Origin: CAZGIF01 sp964526045 | GTDB taxonomy: Bacteria; Patescibacteriota; Gracilibacteria; Absconditabacterales; Absconditicoccaceae | Assembly (NCBI GenBank): GCA_964526045.1 | Contig: CAZGIF010000002.1 | Location: 248,001-312,000 of the forward strand | Length of the DNA: 64,000 nt | Direction of reading: 5' to 3' | In this document: positions 10,940-21,232 of the stretch, piece after piece | Position numbering within the stretch: position 1 is the first letter of the stretch | Layout of the letters: the number at the start of each line of letters is the position of its first letter | Notes under the pieces: generated by a model | Databases searched by the model: none | What the model saw: only the letters and a program-made list of their open reading frames with translations | Told to the model about the DNA's origin: nothing | Program-made: the position numbers and the translations under genes

Positions 10940-11767
10940 TTACATTTTTGAGCTTTTATATTTTGTATCAAGAAACGATCATAGACGAATAATCTGACCT
11001 TGGTGTGTTGTTTCTATTTCTTTTTGGAGGAGGGATATGAAATGTTGCTGATCATATCAGAGCACATACGTCTCTGGTGTATAAAAACGTGGCCAATATA
11101 AAGGATTTTTTGGGTGTCATAAAACAACCTGATGATCAGGAATATCAAGTGCTTGTATATGTTGTATTCTTGTTTGCTCATCAAAGTGACTCGTGCGAGA
11201 CTTTATGTTGGCAACGGTCGTGTCGCGTGCTATTACTGTTATTAGTTGTGTTCATATCATGCGAGCATGTCGCAAATACCGTGCATGACCAGGATGTGTT
11301 TTGTCAAATGTCCCAAATGTCATAACTGTAGTAGTTGTGTTTTTTGCTACTGTGCTATCGTGGTGTATTTGTTGCGTGAGTTGTTCTATATTGTCAAACT
11401 TTTGGTTTGCTCTGATATAATGATACGGGAAAATACTTATTGTCTGTCCATAGAGATCTAATGCACAATCAAAAATATGTACTTCAAAAAGTCATTTCTC
11501 TGCTTGATATGTTCATACTCCAGAGTACATTTTTTGTTGTAAGTCTGATGATATGCTTTGCATGTGTTGCTCGTATTGCGAAGAGTTTGAACTTTGTCAC
11601 ATAATTGTGTCGTGTGTTTGTTCAAATGTCCCGAGAAGTACGGTACATGCGTACACACCGTCAGATATATTATTTTTGGTCCATGGTATATTTGCTGTAG
11701 GAAATCAGATAGTTCTTCCAAGTTGTTTTCATTTTTGGACTATGCCGACGACTTGAGGAAAATGCAT
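10940..11767 (-). CDS. Bifunctional riboflavin kinase / archaeal-type FAD synthetase, reversed domain order
   Basis: A 275-aa fusion. Residues 1-150 are a bacterial riboflavin kinase: VVGIVQKGKQLGRTIGFPTA, the conserved N-terminal flavin and ATP site, then SGVGTYQAEKGLFEVHIFD and LYGQTISIFPYHYIRANQKF. Residues 155-275 are a nucleotidyltransferase beginning MTFGTFDKTHPGHARYLRHA with the HxGH motif, then LITVIARDTTVANIKSR and VLGYDQ. This part resembles archaeal RibL FAD synthetase rather than the bacterial RibF adenylyltransferase. In ordinary RibF the FAD synthetase comes first, so the order is reversed. Predicted reactions: riboflavin to FMN, then FMN to FAD. It follows ribE by 41 bp on the same strand. 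Confidence 0.85.
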
Positions 11768-11808
11768 TGAGGTTATTGTTACAAAAAATACAAAAAAATT
11801 GCTGACTG

Positions 11809-12390
11809 CTATGTACGTTGTGCGTGTTTGTATGCGTATTTTGCTAGCATATCATACTCAAGGTTTACGGTATGATTTTTGGTGAGTGTTCATAGATTTG
11901 TTAGTTCTTGTGTGATGGGAATAAGTCGAACACTAAACGAATCGATATCGTCTTGTACGACAGTGAGACTGACGCCGTTGATAGCAATACTTCACTTGGA
12001 AATGATATAAGGATTGAATGCCTGTGGATACAAAATAACGAGTTCCATTGATCAATCAGTTGCGATGTGGGTGCTTTTTACTGTTCAGGTTGTATCAATG
12101 TGCCCTGTAACAAAATGTCAATCAACACGATCTCCATAACGAATGCATTGTTCAACATTAAATGTCTCTCATGCTTTTTTTTGTCAAAAGTTTGTTTTTG
12201 ATAAACTTTCTTGCATAGCAAAAAAACTATAAGTTTCTTTGGAAAAAGAAGTGATGGTCATACATGCACCATCATGAGCAATACTGCATCATACAGATAG
12301 TTCTTGTGTGTCAAATGTGTTTTCTACAACAAATGTTCATCACGAGATATCCAATATCTTTGCTTTTCATGTTACGATGCCAGAAAACAT
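11809..12390 (-). CDS. ribE: Riboflavin synthase alpha subunit
   Basis: A 193-aa protein with the two-barrel structure of riboflavin synthase, which converts two 6,7-dimethyl-8-ribityllumazines to riboflavin. It begins MFSGIVTGKAKILDI, contains the first-barrel VGCSIAHDGACMTITSF and the second-barrel GHFVTGHIDTTGTV and GSIAINGVSLTVV. TGA supplies conserved glycines. It is followed by the RFK-FADS fusion, so flavin synthesis and activation are coupled here. The other rib genes are not in this window. No FMN riboswitch was seen upstream. Confidence 0.93.
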
Positions 12391-12564
12391 TGTAAGGGGG
12401 GTGAAATAAAATATGTCAATTGTTTTTTGTATATACTGTGTATGCTTCCTATGTTTTTGTTTGGTATTATGAGTTATGTTGACTTTTTTTGTCAAATTTG
12501 TATTCTATATACAAGGTATTTTTTGTACTATTTTGTATACACTTTTATATTATTCTTGTTGGGT

Positions 12565-15500
12565 ATGTCAAAGTCTTTTCTCTTTTTGTGAAGTCGCTTT
12601 TGGTTGTGTGTATGTTTTTGTTTTCTTGTGTCTAGTTTGTATTGTGGGTGAGTGTCTGCTGCACCACAACAAACGATACGAAATCAAGATGTCGCAACAC
12701 ACTTGGCAAATAAAGCAACATTTGCTGCAAGACCAGACATGGTGCAACAACTAGAAACTGCATGAAATGTAACCGATGCTGTAAATATTCTTTTTCCTGA
12801 CCAAACATGACCTGATAGAACGCAATACGAGTCTCACCTTTGAGATTTGCTTACAACACCATGATTTAGTCTTTCGTCCCAAGATTGGATGAATAGATTG
12901 TATCAATTACAATTGTATGCAGATCCATATGAATCAAAAGCAAAGTTAGCCTTGTTGCGATATGATGTTTTTGCTGTAAACCAAGATTCTAATATTACTT
13001 ATTCTGATGTGTATGAACAACAACAGTTGTTGTATGGTTATACACTATGAAACTACAAAGAAATGATAAAAAGACATACTTTCAATAATAATAATCCACT
13101 TTGAGTGTGAGTATGATGAAGATGAGACTATGCGGTATGAAGATTTATAGATCTTTTGAGACAAAACGTAGATAACCCAAATGAAAATTATGCAAGAGAG
13201 CTGTTGCAGTTGTTTTTGATGGGTGAGTTTAAACCATTTGACGATCCTTTGGCGGATGAGCCTTTGTATACAGATGATGACGTAAGAACTCTTGCCAAAA
13301 AAATGACCTGACTTGAAGATGATCCAGTAACTCACCAAGTCTCATTCAATCCTGACCAACGTAATATGTCTACGTGATTGCAATTGTTGTCTGGGTGATT
13401 GGCTGCCTGATATACTGCTTCTCAATTTCCATATCGAGATGCTACGACCAATACACTCAATTTGTCACAAGCTCATGTCTCTATTGGAGGAAATAACGGA
13501 GTTATAGATAATACAATTGAGTACATTTTTGCAAAAAGAGAATATGAAATTGCGTTGTTGTTAGCGTATAGATTATACAAATACTATGTTATTGATGATG
13601 TGCAATGAGCACCACATCAAGCTCGTGTTGAAGAATTTGCTCAATATATCGTTGATCAAAATTTTGAACTTTTGCCATCTGTTCGTTGGTTGTTGACAAG
13701 AACATGGATGTATGAATCTGCATCAATGTCAGCGTTGCATTACAAGAATCCAACAGAACTTGTGATTTGAACTATGAAAATATTGCACCAAAATGATACA
13801 AAAATAGATATTAATACATATCACCCGTACTTATTAAATACATTTGCTTGGGTTCCATATTATCCAGGAAGTATTTTTTGAAGAGATGGATTTGATAATA
13901 ATCAGATCTGGATGAATGAGTATATTCTCAATCAATGGATGAGTTATAGTACGTTTTTTGCGTATAATCAAGAAGTCCGTGATAATGGAGCTGGACACAT
14001 GTGGACCTGAAGTTATGAATTGACTTGAGCTCAATGACTATTGTGAACTATACCCGCTACACCAAGCGACCTTATTGATTCACTTCAAAATGCTTTGTAC
14101 ATAAACAGAACTTTGTCGCCAACTGTGAGAACTGATATAGAAAATTATCTGACATCTGGATGAACTATTACATACGATCCTTTGGATTCTGCGTATATGA
14201 ATGTGCACGTCAGATGAGCTATTGCGATGATGTTGGTGCAGCCTGAGTTTATACTTGTTGCCTGACATAATAATGCAACAATGCCCGTCACAACAACGCC
14301 TTCAATCATTGACTGACCAAATAAGATTGTGTTTTTGGAGTTATTTGGTGGATATGATTGGATATATGGATTGATTCCTCGTGATCAATATCGTACATAT
14401 GTCCAAAAAAGATCAATACTTGCTGTGCCACTTGCTGACATGATAGATGTCTGATCATTTTTTATGAATACTGCATTGTCTCCTTTGTATGATTTGTTTC
14501 AACAATGAAATCTTACATTGATCAACGGTGTATGAAATCCATATCACTCGAGATGACACGATACTGCACAAAGACAATCTACATCATATTATAACAAACA
14601 AATTTTGTGATCAGAGTGAGTGTTTGGGCATTTGATCAAAAATGATATTCCAGAAAATACGTATGTTATATCAACAATAAGACCAAATATATTTTCTCAT
14701 GGAAAGTATATAAATATTGGACCAAACTCATCTGAAATACAATTTGTAGCACAACCTTGGTCTGTCATACCAAGTGGTGAAAAAACACTTATTGTTCAAG
14801 CAATAAGAACGGTTTTGACAAACAGAACTGTCTATCCTGACACGGTGGAAGTTGTGTATGATGGTGCCAAATCTTTGGATACTGTTGCAGGATTGCCTGG
14901 ACCATCGAGACCATGATACAATCTCGCATGACAATTGGCATATATCCAAAAACTTATGGATAATAATATGTGATCGGCGTATTATGCTATAGGATGAGGA
15001 TGATTTGATACGCATGCCAAACAACAAGAAGAAAATGTTCTTACCAACAAAATGGTTAGTTATGCAGAAGCTATCAAAGGATTTTTTGATGCAGCAGATG
15101 CAGCAGGACATAATGTAACTATTGTCGTACATACAGAATTTGGTAGAACTATCAAAAGAAATGGAACGGACTGAACTGACCATGGGAAATGATGATGATA
15201 TTTTATCATCTCAAACAATAACAATATAGAAAGTTCGTTTGCTGATAAAACCTATGGAGACATTAATCTAGATTTGAACAAAAAAGATCGGTTGTGAGTA
15301 TGAATAGACTACAGAGCTATCTACAAAAATATTTTTGATGCTTTGTATAATTATACACCACCAGAACTTGCAAGTTTTGCTCTGAGTGATGAAATAGATA
15401 CAACACCACCTCGTATCTATCATATGAGACCTCAATACAAATCTCTTAATAATGGATCTTTGAGTGTAATATTATATGGACAGGTTGCGGATGTAAACTT

Positions 15501-17763
15501 TAGACCTCTGAGCATGGGTGCCCATATTTTCTTGTGATGGTGAGATACTGCCACAACAATGCAAGAAGAAAATATACGAAATATCGAAAGAAACGTTATA
15601 CAATCTGATACAGAGTTTATGCGAAAAAAAGACCGACAACCACAATGACAAAAACGTTGGTTTGCAGGAACGTGAATGGATAATCAGCATGCTATCACTC
15701 CTTTTTCTGGGGTGTTGGATTTGCCTGTTATCGTTCCATCTCCTGGTGTGACTCTTTCTTCTTGAGCACATACGATTTTGAGAACATATAACGATACTAC
15801 TGTTGCATGATCTTTTCCTGTCAATATACCTCTTGCAGCAGCAACGACATATATATCCCCTACGTGATTCGGTTCAATTTCAAGTCCTATTGCAACAACA
15901 ATTGTGTCTCTTGAATGAAATGATACATGGCATGGAGGAGTGATCTTGCCAGAGTCTTTGTATGTAGATACTTTTGTTTGACCACAAGCAATACTCACAG
16001 ATACAGGTATGCCATTGGATAGTATGTATATTAGCCATTTGATGAGAGTATGACCTGATACTCTTGGGTTGTCAATGAAAACCACTGACCCAGTCACGAT
16101 CTCTATCAATAATGTTCCACCTCTTGCAGCGTGATATGATGTTATTACTTCCACAGATGGCATAACTCGATCGGTGTTTACTTCAGACGTACAACCTCAG
16201 TCAGGGGTATTATCTTTTGTTAGTGATACATTACAGTTGTATGCTTTGGTTGATACAAGTACGCCACAATGTGAGATTATTGCCAAAGAATTGCCATGAG
16301 TTTTTCAATACGAATTAGCTCGAGAAACACAAAATACAAATTCTTGGAATTTTGATGGATGAAGTGTGTTATGAACGTGATTTAGTTGAAGTCATGTTGT
16401 GACATTGGGACAAAATCAGTTTGAGACATTTAGTTTGACTGCTCAATGAACAGGATGAGCGACTACATGTTCGACTACAATTGATACACGTGTTGATCTG
16501 ACATTTCAAACTCCGTCGTGTGTTCTCAATAACTATAGAAACCCAGATGGTACGTATACGCTTGTACGAAGTTTTGCATGAACGCAACCTCTTGCAGCAT
16601 CTCTTATAGGTGCACAAGACGTTTGAGATATTACAGACCTTTCTATGTTGTCGACAGTGACATCAGCACCTGTACAAAGTATTAGTACATATACAATGAC
16701 TGTACTTTGACTGCAATCAAGTGCAACATGTAGTACAACAATCAATACTATCGCTCCAACAACTGGATGATGAACATCTGGGTGATGATCTACGCCTTCA
16801 GATAGTGATGGTGCAGAGCGTCCAAAAACAAAATGAGGATGAGTAAGAGCACCAGCATTGGACGTATGTCCAAAGGGAGATTTTTCTCCAAGTTATTATG
16901 ATAATACGTGTGGTTTTTCTTCATCGAAAGATCCGAAGAATAATGATTCTACAAACGGAGATGTAAAAGGCGATACAAACGGAGATATAAAAAATGATAC
17001 TGACAACGATTGACAAACAACTACAAATTGATGATCTGCTTCTGAGACACGAAAACAAACAATTGATCGTCTTTTTGCAAAACTTGAGACCAAATACAAA
17101 TCTGATCCTGCCAAGCTTCGTCGTGTATTCTCAGCAATTCAAAGCATTGTTGAAGAAAAGAAGTGACCAGTTCTTGATTCAAAATGGCAGTATCTTGTAG
17201 ATGCTGCTCGCCGTATCGAAACTAAATATAACACAACACGTGTTTCAGAACAAGATGTTGTCTCTTGGTTGTATGATAACTGATTTACCTCGTTTGATAC
17301 ACTTGTGTGATATAGATGATACAAAGAAGTAAAAAGAGAACACGCTGCAAAAATGCTTTTGGTGGCAATGCAACTACGGTGAGAGACGATACCGTCTCAA
17401 ACAAATACGTCTTGTATGTTTGCAGATACAAAAGATGTTAATCCTGATTTGCTAGATGATGTACTCAATGCATGTAAAGCATGAATCATGCAATGATATG
17501 ATGGTAAATTTCATCCAGACGAGTTGGTGAGTTATGCGCAAGCAACGGTGATGGCAGAAAGAATTCTTCGTGGTATGTTGCCACCATCTAGTCCTCGACG
17601 AGAAAATTATCTGGTACGTGCACAAGGTGCATGATATTTGCCACAATGACGACCTACAACCAAAACTTACATCAAGAAACCACTTACAAGAATGGAATTA
17701 TGATATTTGTTATACAATGTGTGACGTCTCAAGTGAACAACAACGATAGTCGCAGAAAAATAA
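12565..17763 (+). CDS. Exported DUF1800-DUF1501 fusion protein with C-terminal SLH-like domain
   Basis: One uninterrupted 1732-aa frame with dozens of TGA glycines. Residues 1-34 form a signal peptide. Residues about 40-550 match DUF1800 (NPNENYARELLQLFLMGEF, then D-x-D-V-R near 230). Residues about 585-970 match DUF1501 (LELFGGYDG near the start, NGVGNPYHSRGHDTA, GGGFDTHAKQQE, VHTEFGRT, GTDHGKGGG, GVGIDYRAIY). Residues 975-1430 are Thr/Ser-rich beta material with several cysteines. The last 250 residues hold an SLH-like domain (KREHAAKMLLVAMQL and CMFADTKDV). DUF1800 and DUF1501 are normally separate neighbouring genes; here they are fused and attached to the surface. A terminator follows. 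The catalytic role of either domain is not established. Confidence 0.9.
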
Positions 17764-17796
17764 AAAAATGGTAGAATGACAGTAATTTGGTTTAGA

Positions 17797-17828
17797 AAAA
17801 ACACTACATCGTGAGATGTGGTGTTTTT
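17797..17828 (+). terminator. Intrinsic terminator after the giant surface-protein gene
   Basis: A 14-bp stem (AAAAACACTACATC with GATGTGGTGTTTTT, one G-T wobble) around a GTGA loop, ending in a T run, 33 bp after the TAA of the DUF1800-DUF1501 gene. Confidence 0.85.
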
Positions 17829-17935
17829 GATTTTTGAGTAGTTACATAAGAGTTGTCTTTATTATCGTAGATAATAACTATAATATCATACATCGACAAT
17901 ACTTGATATAAGGTGGTTGATTTAACAAAACGGTT

Positions 17936-18018
17936 ACTCCTCCAACCTCCCCTAAAGTAGGGGAGACTTTCTAGTGCGCTTTCCCCTCCCTATTTTAGGG
18001 AGGGATACAGGGTGGGTA
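17936..18018. repeat. Palindromic intergenic element (MITE/REP-like), copy 1
   Basis: Two consecutive hairpins lie in the 296-bp gap after the giant gene: CTCCCCT (17947) with AGGGGAG, and a perfect 9-bp stem CCCTCCCTA (17984) with TAGGGAGGG, followed by GGGTGGGTAA that is roughly inverted relative to TTACTCCTCC at the left edge. The G/C-rich blocks contrast sharply with the AT-rich surroundings. The element resembles the one at 20986-21101. Such CCTCCC/GGGAGG units are reminiscent of small mobile palindromes. Nothing else is seen in this gap apart from the terminator. Confidence 0.65.
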
Positions 18019-18059
18019 ATAGATACAATGTATGTATAATCGGTAAGATAGTTAGTTTT

Positions 18060-19613
18060 CTACCACAACAAATCTATCATCAGTCCAATACTAATAATCA
18101 ACATAAAGATTGCTGAAACTAATGGTGATCGGCGAGCAAGTGCAGAAACCTTGTCATAGACTCTATTTCTCAAAAAAATTGTTACACAGACAAGTACAAG
18201 CAAAAATAGAAATATTCATAGTCATAGTCCTCATATCAACGGGAATACGAGATCTAAACGCCCAAGTCACAACAGCAACAAAAATATACTTCGTCCAAAC
18301 GTACACGGTGTCAGTCACGATATTACACTTAGTCGAAGTGTTGTTTTTGTATTTGTCTTTTTTTCTTTGGATGTGTCGGTGTTCGGGTTTTTTCGATATT
18401 TGTATGCTCTTCGAGCAAGCCAGAGGCTTATTGTAAACAAAACAAACACACTTCCGATTTGTACGTATCACATATACACACTTGGATCAACGAACTCGAA
18501 AAATACTGTGGTAATAACAAACAAAAGTACGATATCGAGCAAATGTGTTACAGAAAATATTCACGCAAATAAGATACCGTGTCATAGTGATTTCTTTTTG
18601 TCCAAAATATAACTGATAAGTATGTTTTTGGCGTGTCATGGTCACATTGCATGTATGATTCCCAAAAATACAACTATCCCAAACATATACCAAAAGTTGC
18701 TTGTATCTCCGTTGGCGTATTCGTTGATAAAACTTAGGGCTTTTTGGAGTCGAGATCGTCCAAACGTTCATGCTCACAATCACGTTTGATCTAGATTGCT
18801 TTGTGTTTGCGTATCTGTTTGTGTTGTTGTGTCAACAACTGGAGGCGCGTCAAAAATCATTCATGTTTGTGTTCCATCAGACATATCTCAAATCATATAT
18901 GCTTGTCATGGTCACGGATCTGGATTGACGGGATCTCGAGAATTATACACTTCTTCATAATCAGAATATCCATCGTTGTCGGTGTCACGTACAAGTGGGT
19001 CAGATTTATATGTTTTTTCATCTTCGTCACTCAGTCAATCTCAATCTGTATCAACTGTTTCGTATGAATCCAAGTTTGGGACGTCATATTCGACAAATGT
19101 GACTTTGTTGTTGAGAACTTTGTATGCTATGGGTTGGATATTTTGAAGTCATCTTCATAGATTGTAGAGTGTGAGTCTGTTGGTTTGTAAGGGAAAATCC
19201 AAAAAAAACGCAATAGCGATACTGACTTGGTCAAGTTGTTGTTCGCATGTGAAAGAATAATTGAGCTCAAGTCATTCGCTGATGATCTTATACGGTTCTT
19301 TCTCTGGTATAAATATATTTCATAACACACAAATTTCATCGTTGTTTGTGATTGAAATATTATCACGAATATACTCTTTGATACGATCTTGCTCAGTATA
19401 GAAATATTCCACACCATCTGCCTTGACTCATTGTTGTCACAACAACCAAAAAATTTCAAAACTATGAATATAACTTGTCGCGTTGATGATATTTGTGTGA
19501 TAACTCAACGTTGTTGATGAGATATCAATTGGATGTGCGGTTGATAAAATTGGCACACATAGTGAAAATAATATCGACACTAACAAAAAGTACTTTTTTA
19601 AACGTTTGATCAT
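18060..19613 (-). CDS. NicO/RcnA-like metal transporter with extracellular calcium-binding repeats
   Basis: A 517-aa protein. It starts with a signal peptide (MIKRLKKYFLLVSILFSLCV) and an extracellular domain beginning AHPIDISSTTLS. At about residues 165-215 it has thrombospondin type-3/EF-hand-like repeats (DTDGDGLSDEDEKTYKSDP, DTDNDGYSDYEEVYNSRDP), with glycines from TGA. The C-terminal 280 residues are a polytopic membrane domain with HAMGPGHAKNILISYIL, THLLDIVLL and SGLTPCTFGRS, matching the NicO (nickel/cobalt efflux) family motifs HA-x-x-PGH and G-x-x-PC. Metal transport is inferred from the family; the ion is uncertain. It lies downstream of prmC on the same strand (42-bp gap). Confidence 0.75.
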
Positions 19614-19655
19614 ACGTGATTACTTCACATGCTAAAAGTATATGTGTGCTTTGTA

Positions 19656-20543
19656 TTATCTAAGTGTTGCTTTGACGATTCTGATATTGCTATGAAATGT
19701 TTTGACCTCTTCAAATATTCGTGACGCATCATACGCTTCACGCAAAATCTCAACTTGTCGCGTCATCATCTCCAAAAATAGAACACTTTGTTGATACACT
19801 GGAGCATCGCTAACCAATCATGCAATATCATCCAAAAATATCCTGTACAAATCTAACCCATCATTCCCTCACAAAAAAGCCATAAGAGGTTCTCGTTTTT
19901 GTGCGCTTTCGTCAGCATCTTGAGCAAATGTGTCATCTGGAATATACGGTAAATTTGCAACAAAAATAGGATGTTCTGTTGCTTGAAAATTTGTTGTAGT
20001 TTTTCAAACTTTCAAAAAATCTATCAGACTGGATTGAACGAACGCAAACTTTTGTTGGTCTGGCGAGTCTACCAAACGTGTCAGATTCTTTTTTGCAACT
20101 TCCAAAGCATCTGGGCTCAAATCACAACAAACGACATTTTTGTACACCTGTGGACATTCCAAAAAGTTTGAGATTCACAAAATACCGCATCAAGTTCCGA
20201 TGTCATACAAATATGCTTGTGAGGTGGTGAGCGTGTGGGCGTGATCAATCACAGCTTGAATCATGTATTCGGTTTCTGGACGAGGAATAAGTGTTGCTGG
20301 AGTCACAACAAAATCTCTTTCAAAAAACGTCACATGTCACAGAATATACTCTAGTGGTTCTTTGTCGTCCATGTGACGATGATAGTCTTTGAGAATTGCC
20401 GTTTCTTTGTCATGTGCTACGGTCGTGTCATAGGAACGAAGAATATCATCTTTTCAAGAAAATCACAAATGGTGACAAAGTAACAATTCTAAAACATGTT
20501 TGTTGGTGCGAGATGGATCTTTGAGAAAGTCGAATATTGTCAT
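19656..20543 (-). CDS. prmC: Peptide chain release factor N5-glutamine methyltransferase PrmC
   Basis: A 295-aa PrmC/HemK. It methylates the GGQ glutamine of class I release factors using S-adenosylmethionine. The SAM site reads YLYDIGTGCGILGI (GxGxG from GGT/TGA codons) and the substrate site reads VANLPYIP where the usual signature is NPPY, so the second residue is Leu instead of Pro. The N-terminal helical domain and LIPRPETEYMI are normal. In a UGA-recoded bacterium the expected substrate is RF1, since RF2 should be lost. It starts at ATG 20541-20543. Confidence 0.92.
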
Positions 20544-20627
20544 AAGAAGTGTGCAGTAAAATCAATAATTCTCTTGCTAGAATAGCTATTTTTGTATAAA
20601 ATAAAAGGAATATTTGTTGTAAAATCT

Positions 20628-20927
20628 ATGAAAAAATCCAAACTCTTCAAAAAAGTCAAAACTGAACATACAATCCTCAAAGATTTTATCAAACTTTTGC
20701 AATATATTGAAAAGTCTGACCTTGTTCAAAGAATTATTCCTTGAAGAATATCGAGACAACAAAAAGGAAGTAGTGCTTTATATGTACATTTTTCGTATTT
20801 TACTGCTACCTGATGCAAATATAATATGTCCAAGTGATGAACATCACAAGAATTATTTGTGGTTTGTCGTGAAGAGGATAGAGAGAGTGTGAAAGAGTAT
20901 ATTCAGGTGTTTGTGGGGGAGTTGTAA
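20628..20927 (+). CDS. DUF2103-like predicted metal-binding protein
   Basis: A 99-aa basic protein. The central part VQRIIPGRISRQQKGSSALY and the later CKYNMSKGGTSQELFVVC reproduce the DUF2103 pattern (I-x-PG-x-I-x-R, then G-x-K-x-x-x-x-x-G-x-T-x-Q-E-x-F-V-V). Glycines in PGR and KGG are TGA. The family is annotated as predicted metal-binding; function unknown. It sits between prmC (divergent) and a palindromic repeat element. Confidence 0.6.
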
Positions 20928-20951
20928 ACTTATTTTTACTCTGATTGACTC

Positions 20952-21101
20952 GTAAACAAACCCCTCCATCGCAAGAAATTCTTGAGTAAACAAACCCCTC
21001 CGTCCTTCGGATGCCTCCCTTTGTCAGGGGAGTAATAGTATGTGATTATTCATTTTCTGGCTCCCTCCTTGATAAGGGAGGGTTGGGGTGGGTTTGCTTA
21101 C
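20952..21101. repeat. MITE-like element with terminal inverted repeats, copy 2
   Basis: The motif GTAAACAAACCCCTCC occurs directly repeated at 20952-20967 and 20986-21001, and its near-inverse GGGGTGGGTTTGCTTAC closes the element at 21085-21101. Inside are a TCCTTCGGA hairpin loop, a CCTCCCTTTG...AGGGG arm and a near-perfect CTCCCTCCTT/AAGGGAGGG stem. The 305-bp gap between the DUF2103 gene and the next gene holds nothing else recognisable. Layout suggests a small non-autonomous mobile element, perhaps with a duplicated left end. Confidence 0.65.
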
Positions 21102-21232
21102 AAAGTGAGTTTTTTATTGTGATGATGTAGATGTGATAATTGTATAGTATATTGACTTACTTATATAATATTATTTTGTATTGATAATGGTCATTTTCTT
21201 ATTATAAACTATATATTTATAATCAAGAAAAG

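Noticed and set aside
12391..12564. FMN riboswitch upstream of ribE
   Set aside because: None of the conserved FMN aptamer segments are visible in the 174-bp divergent gap.
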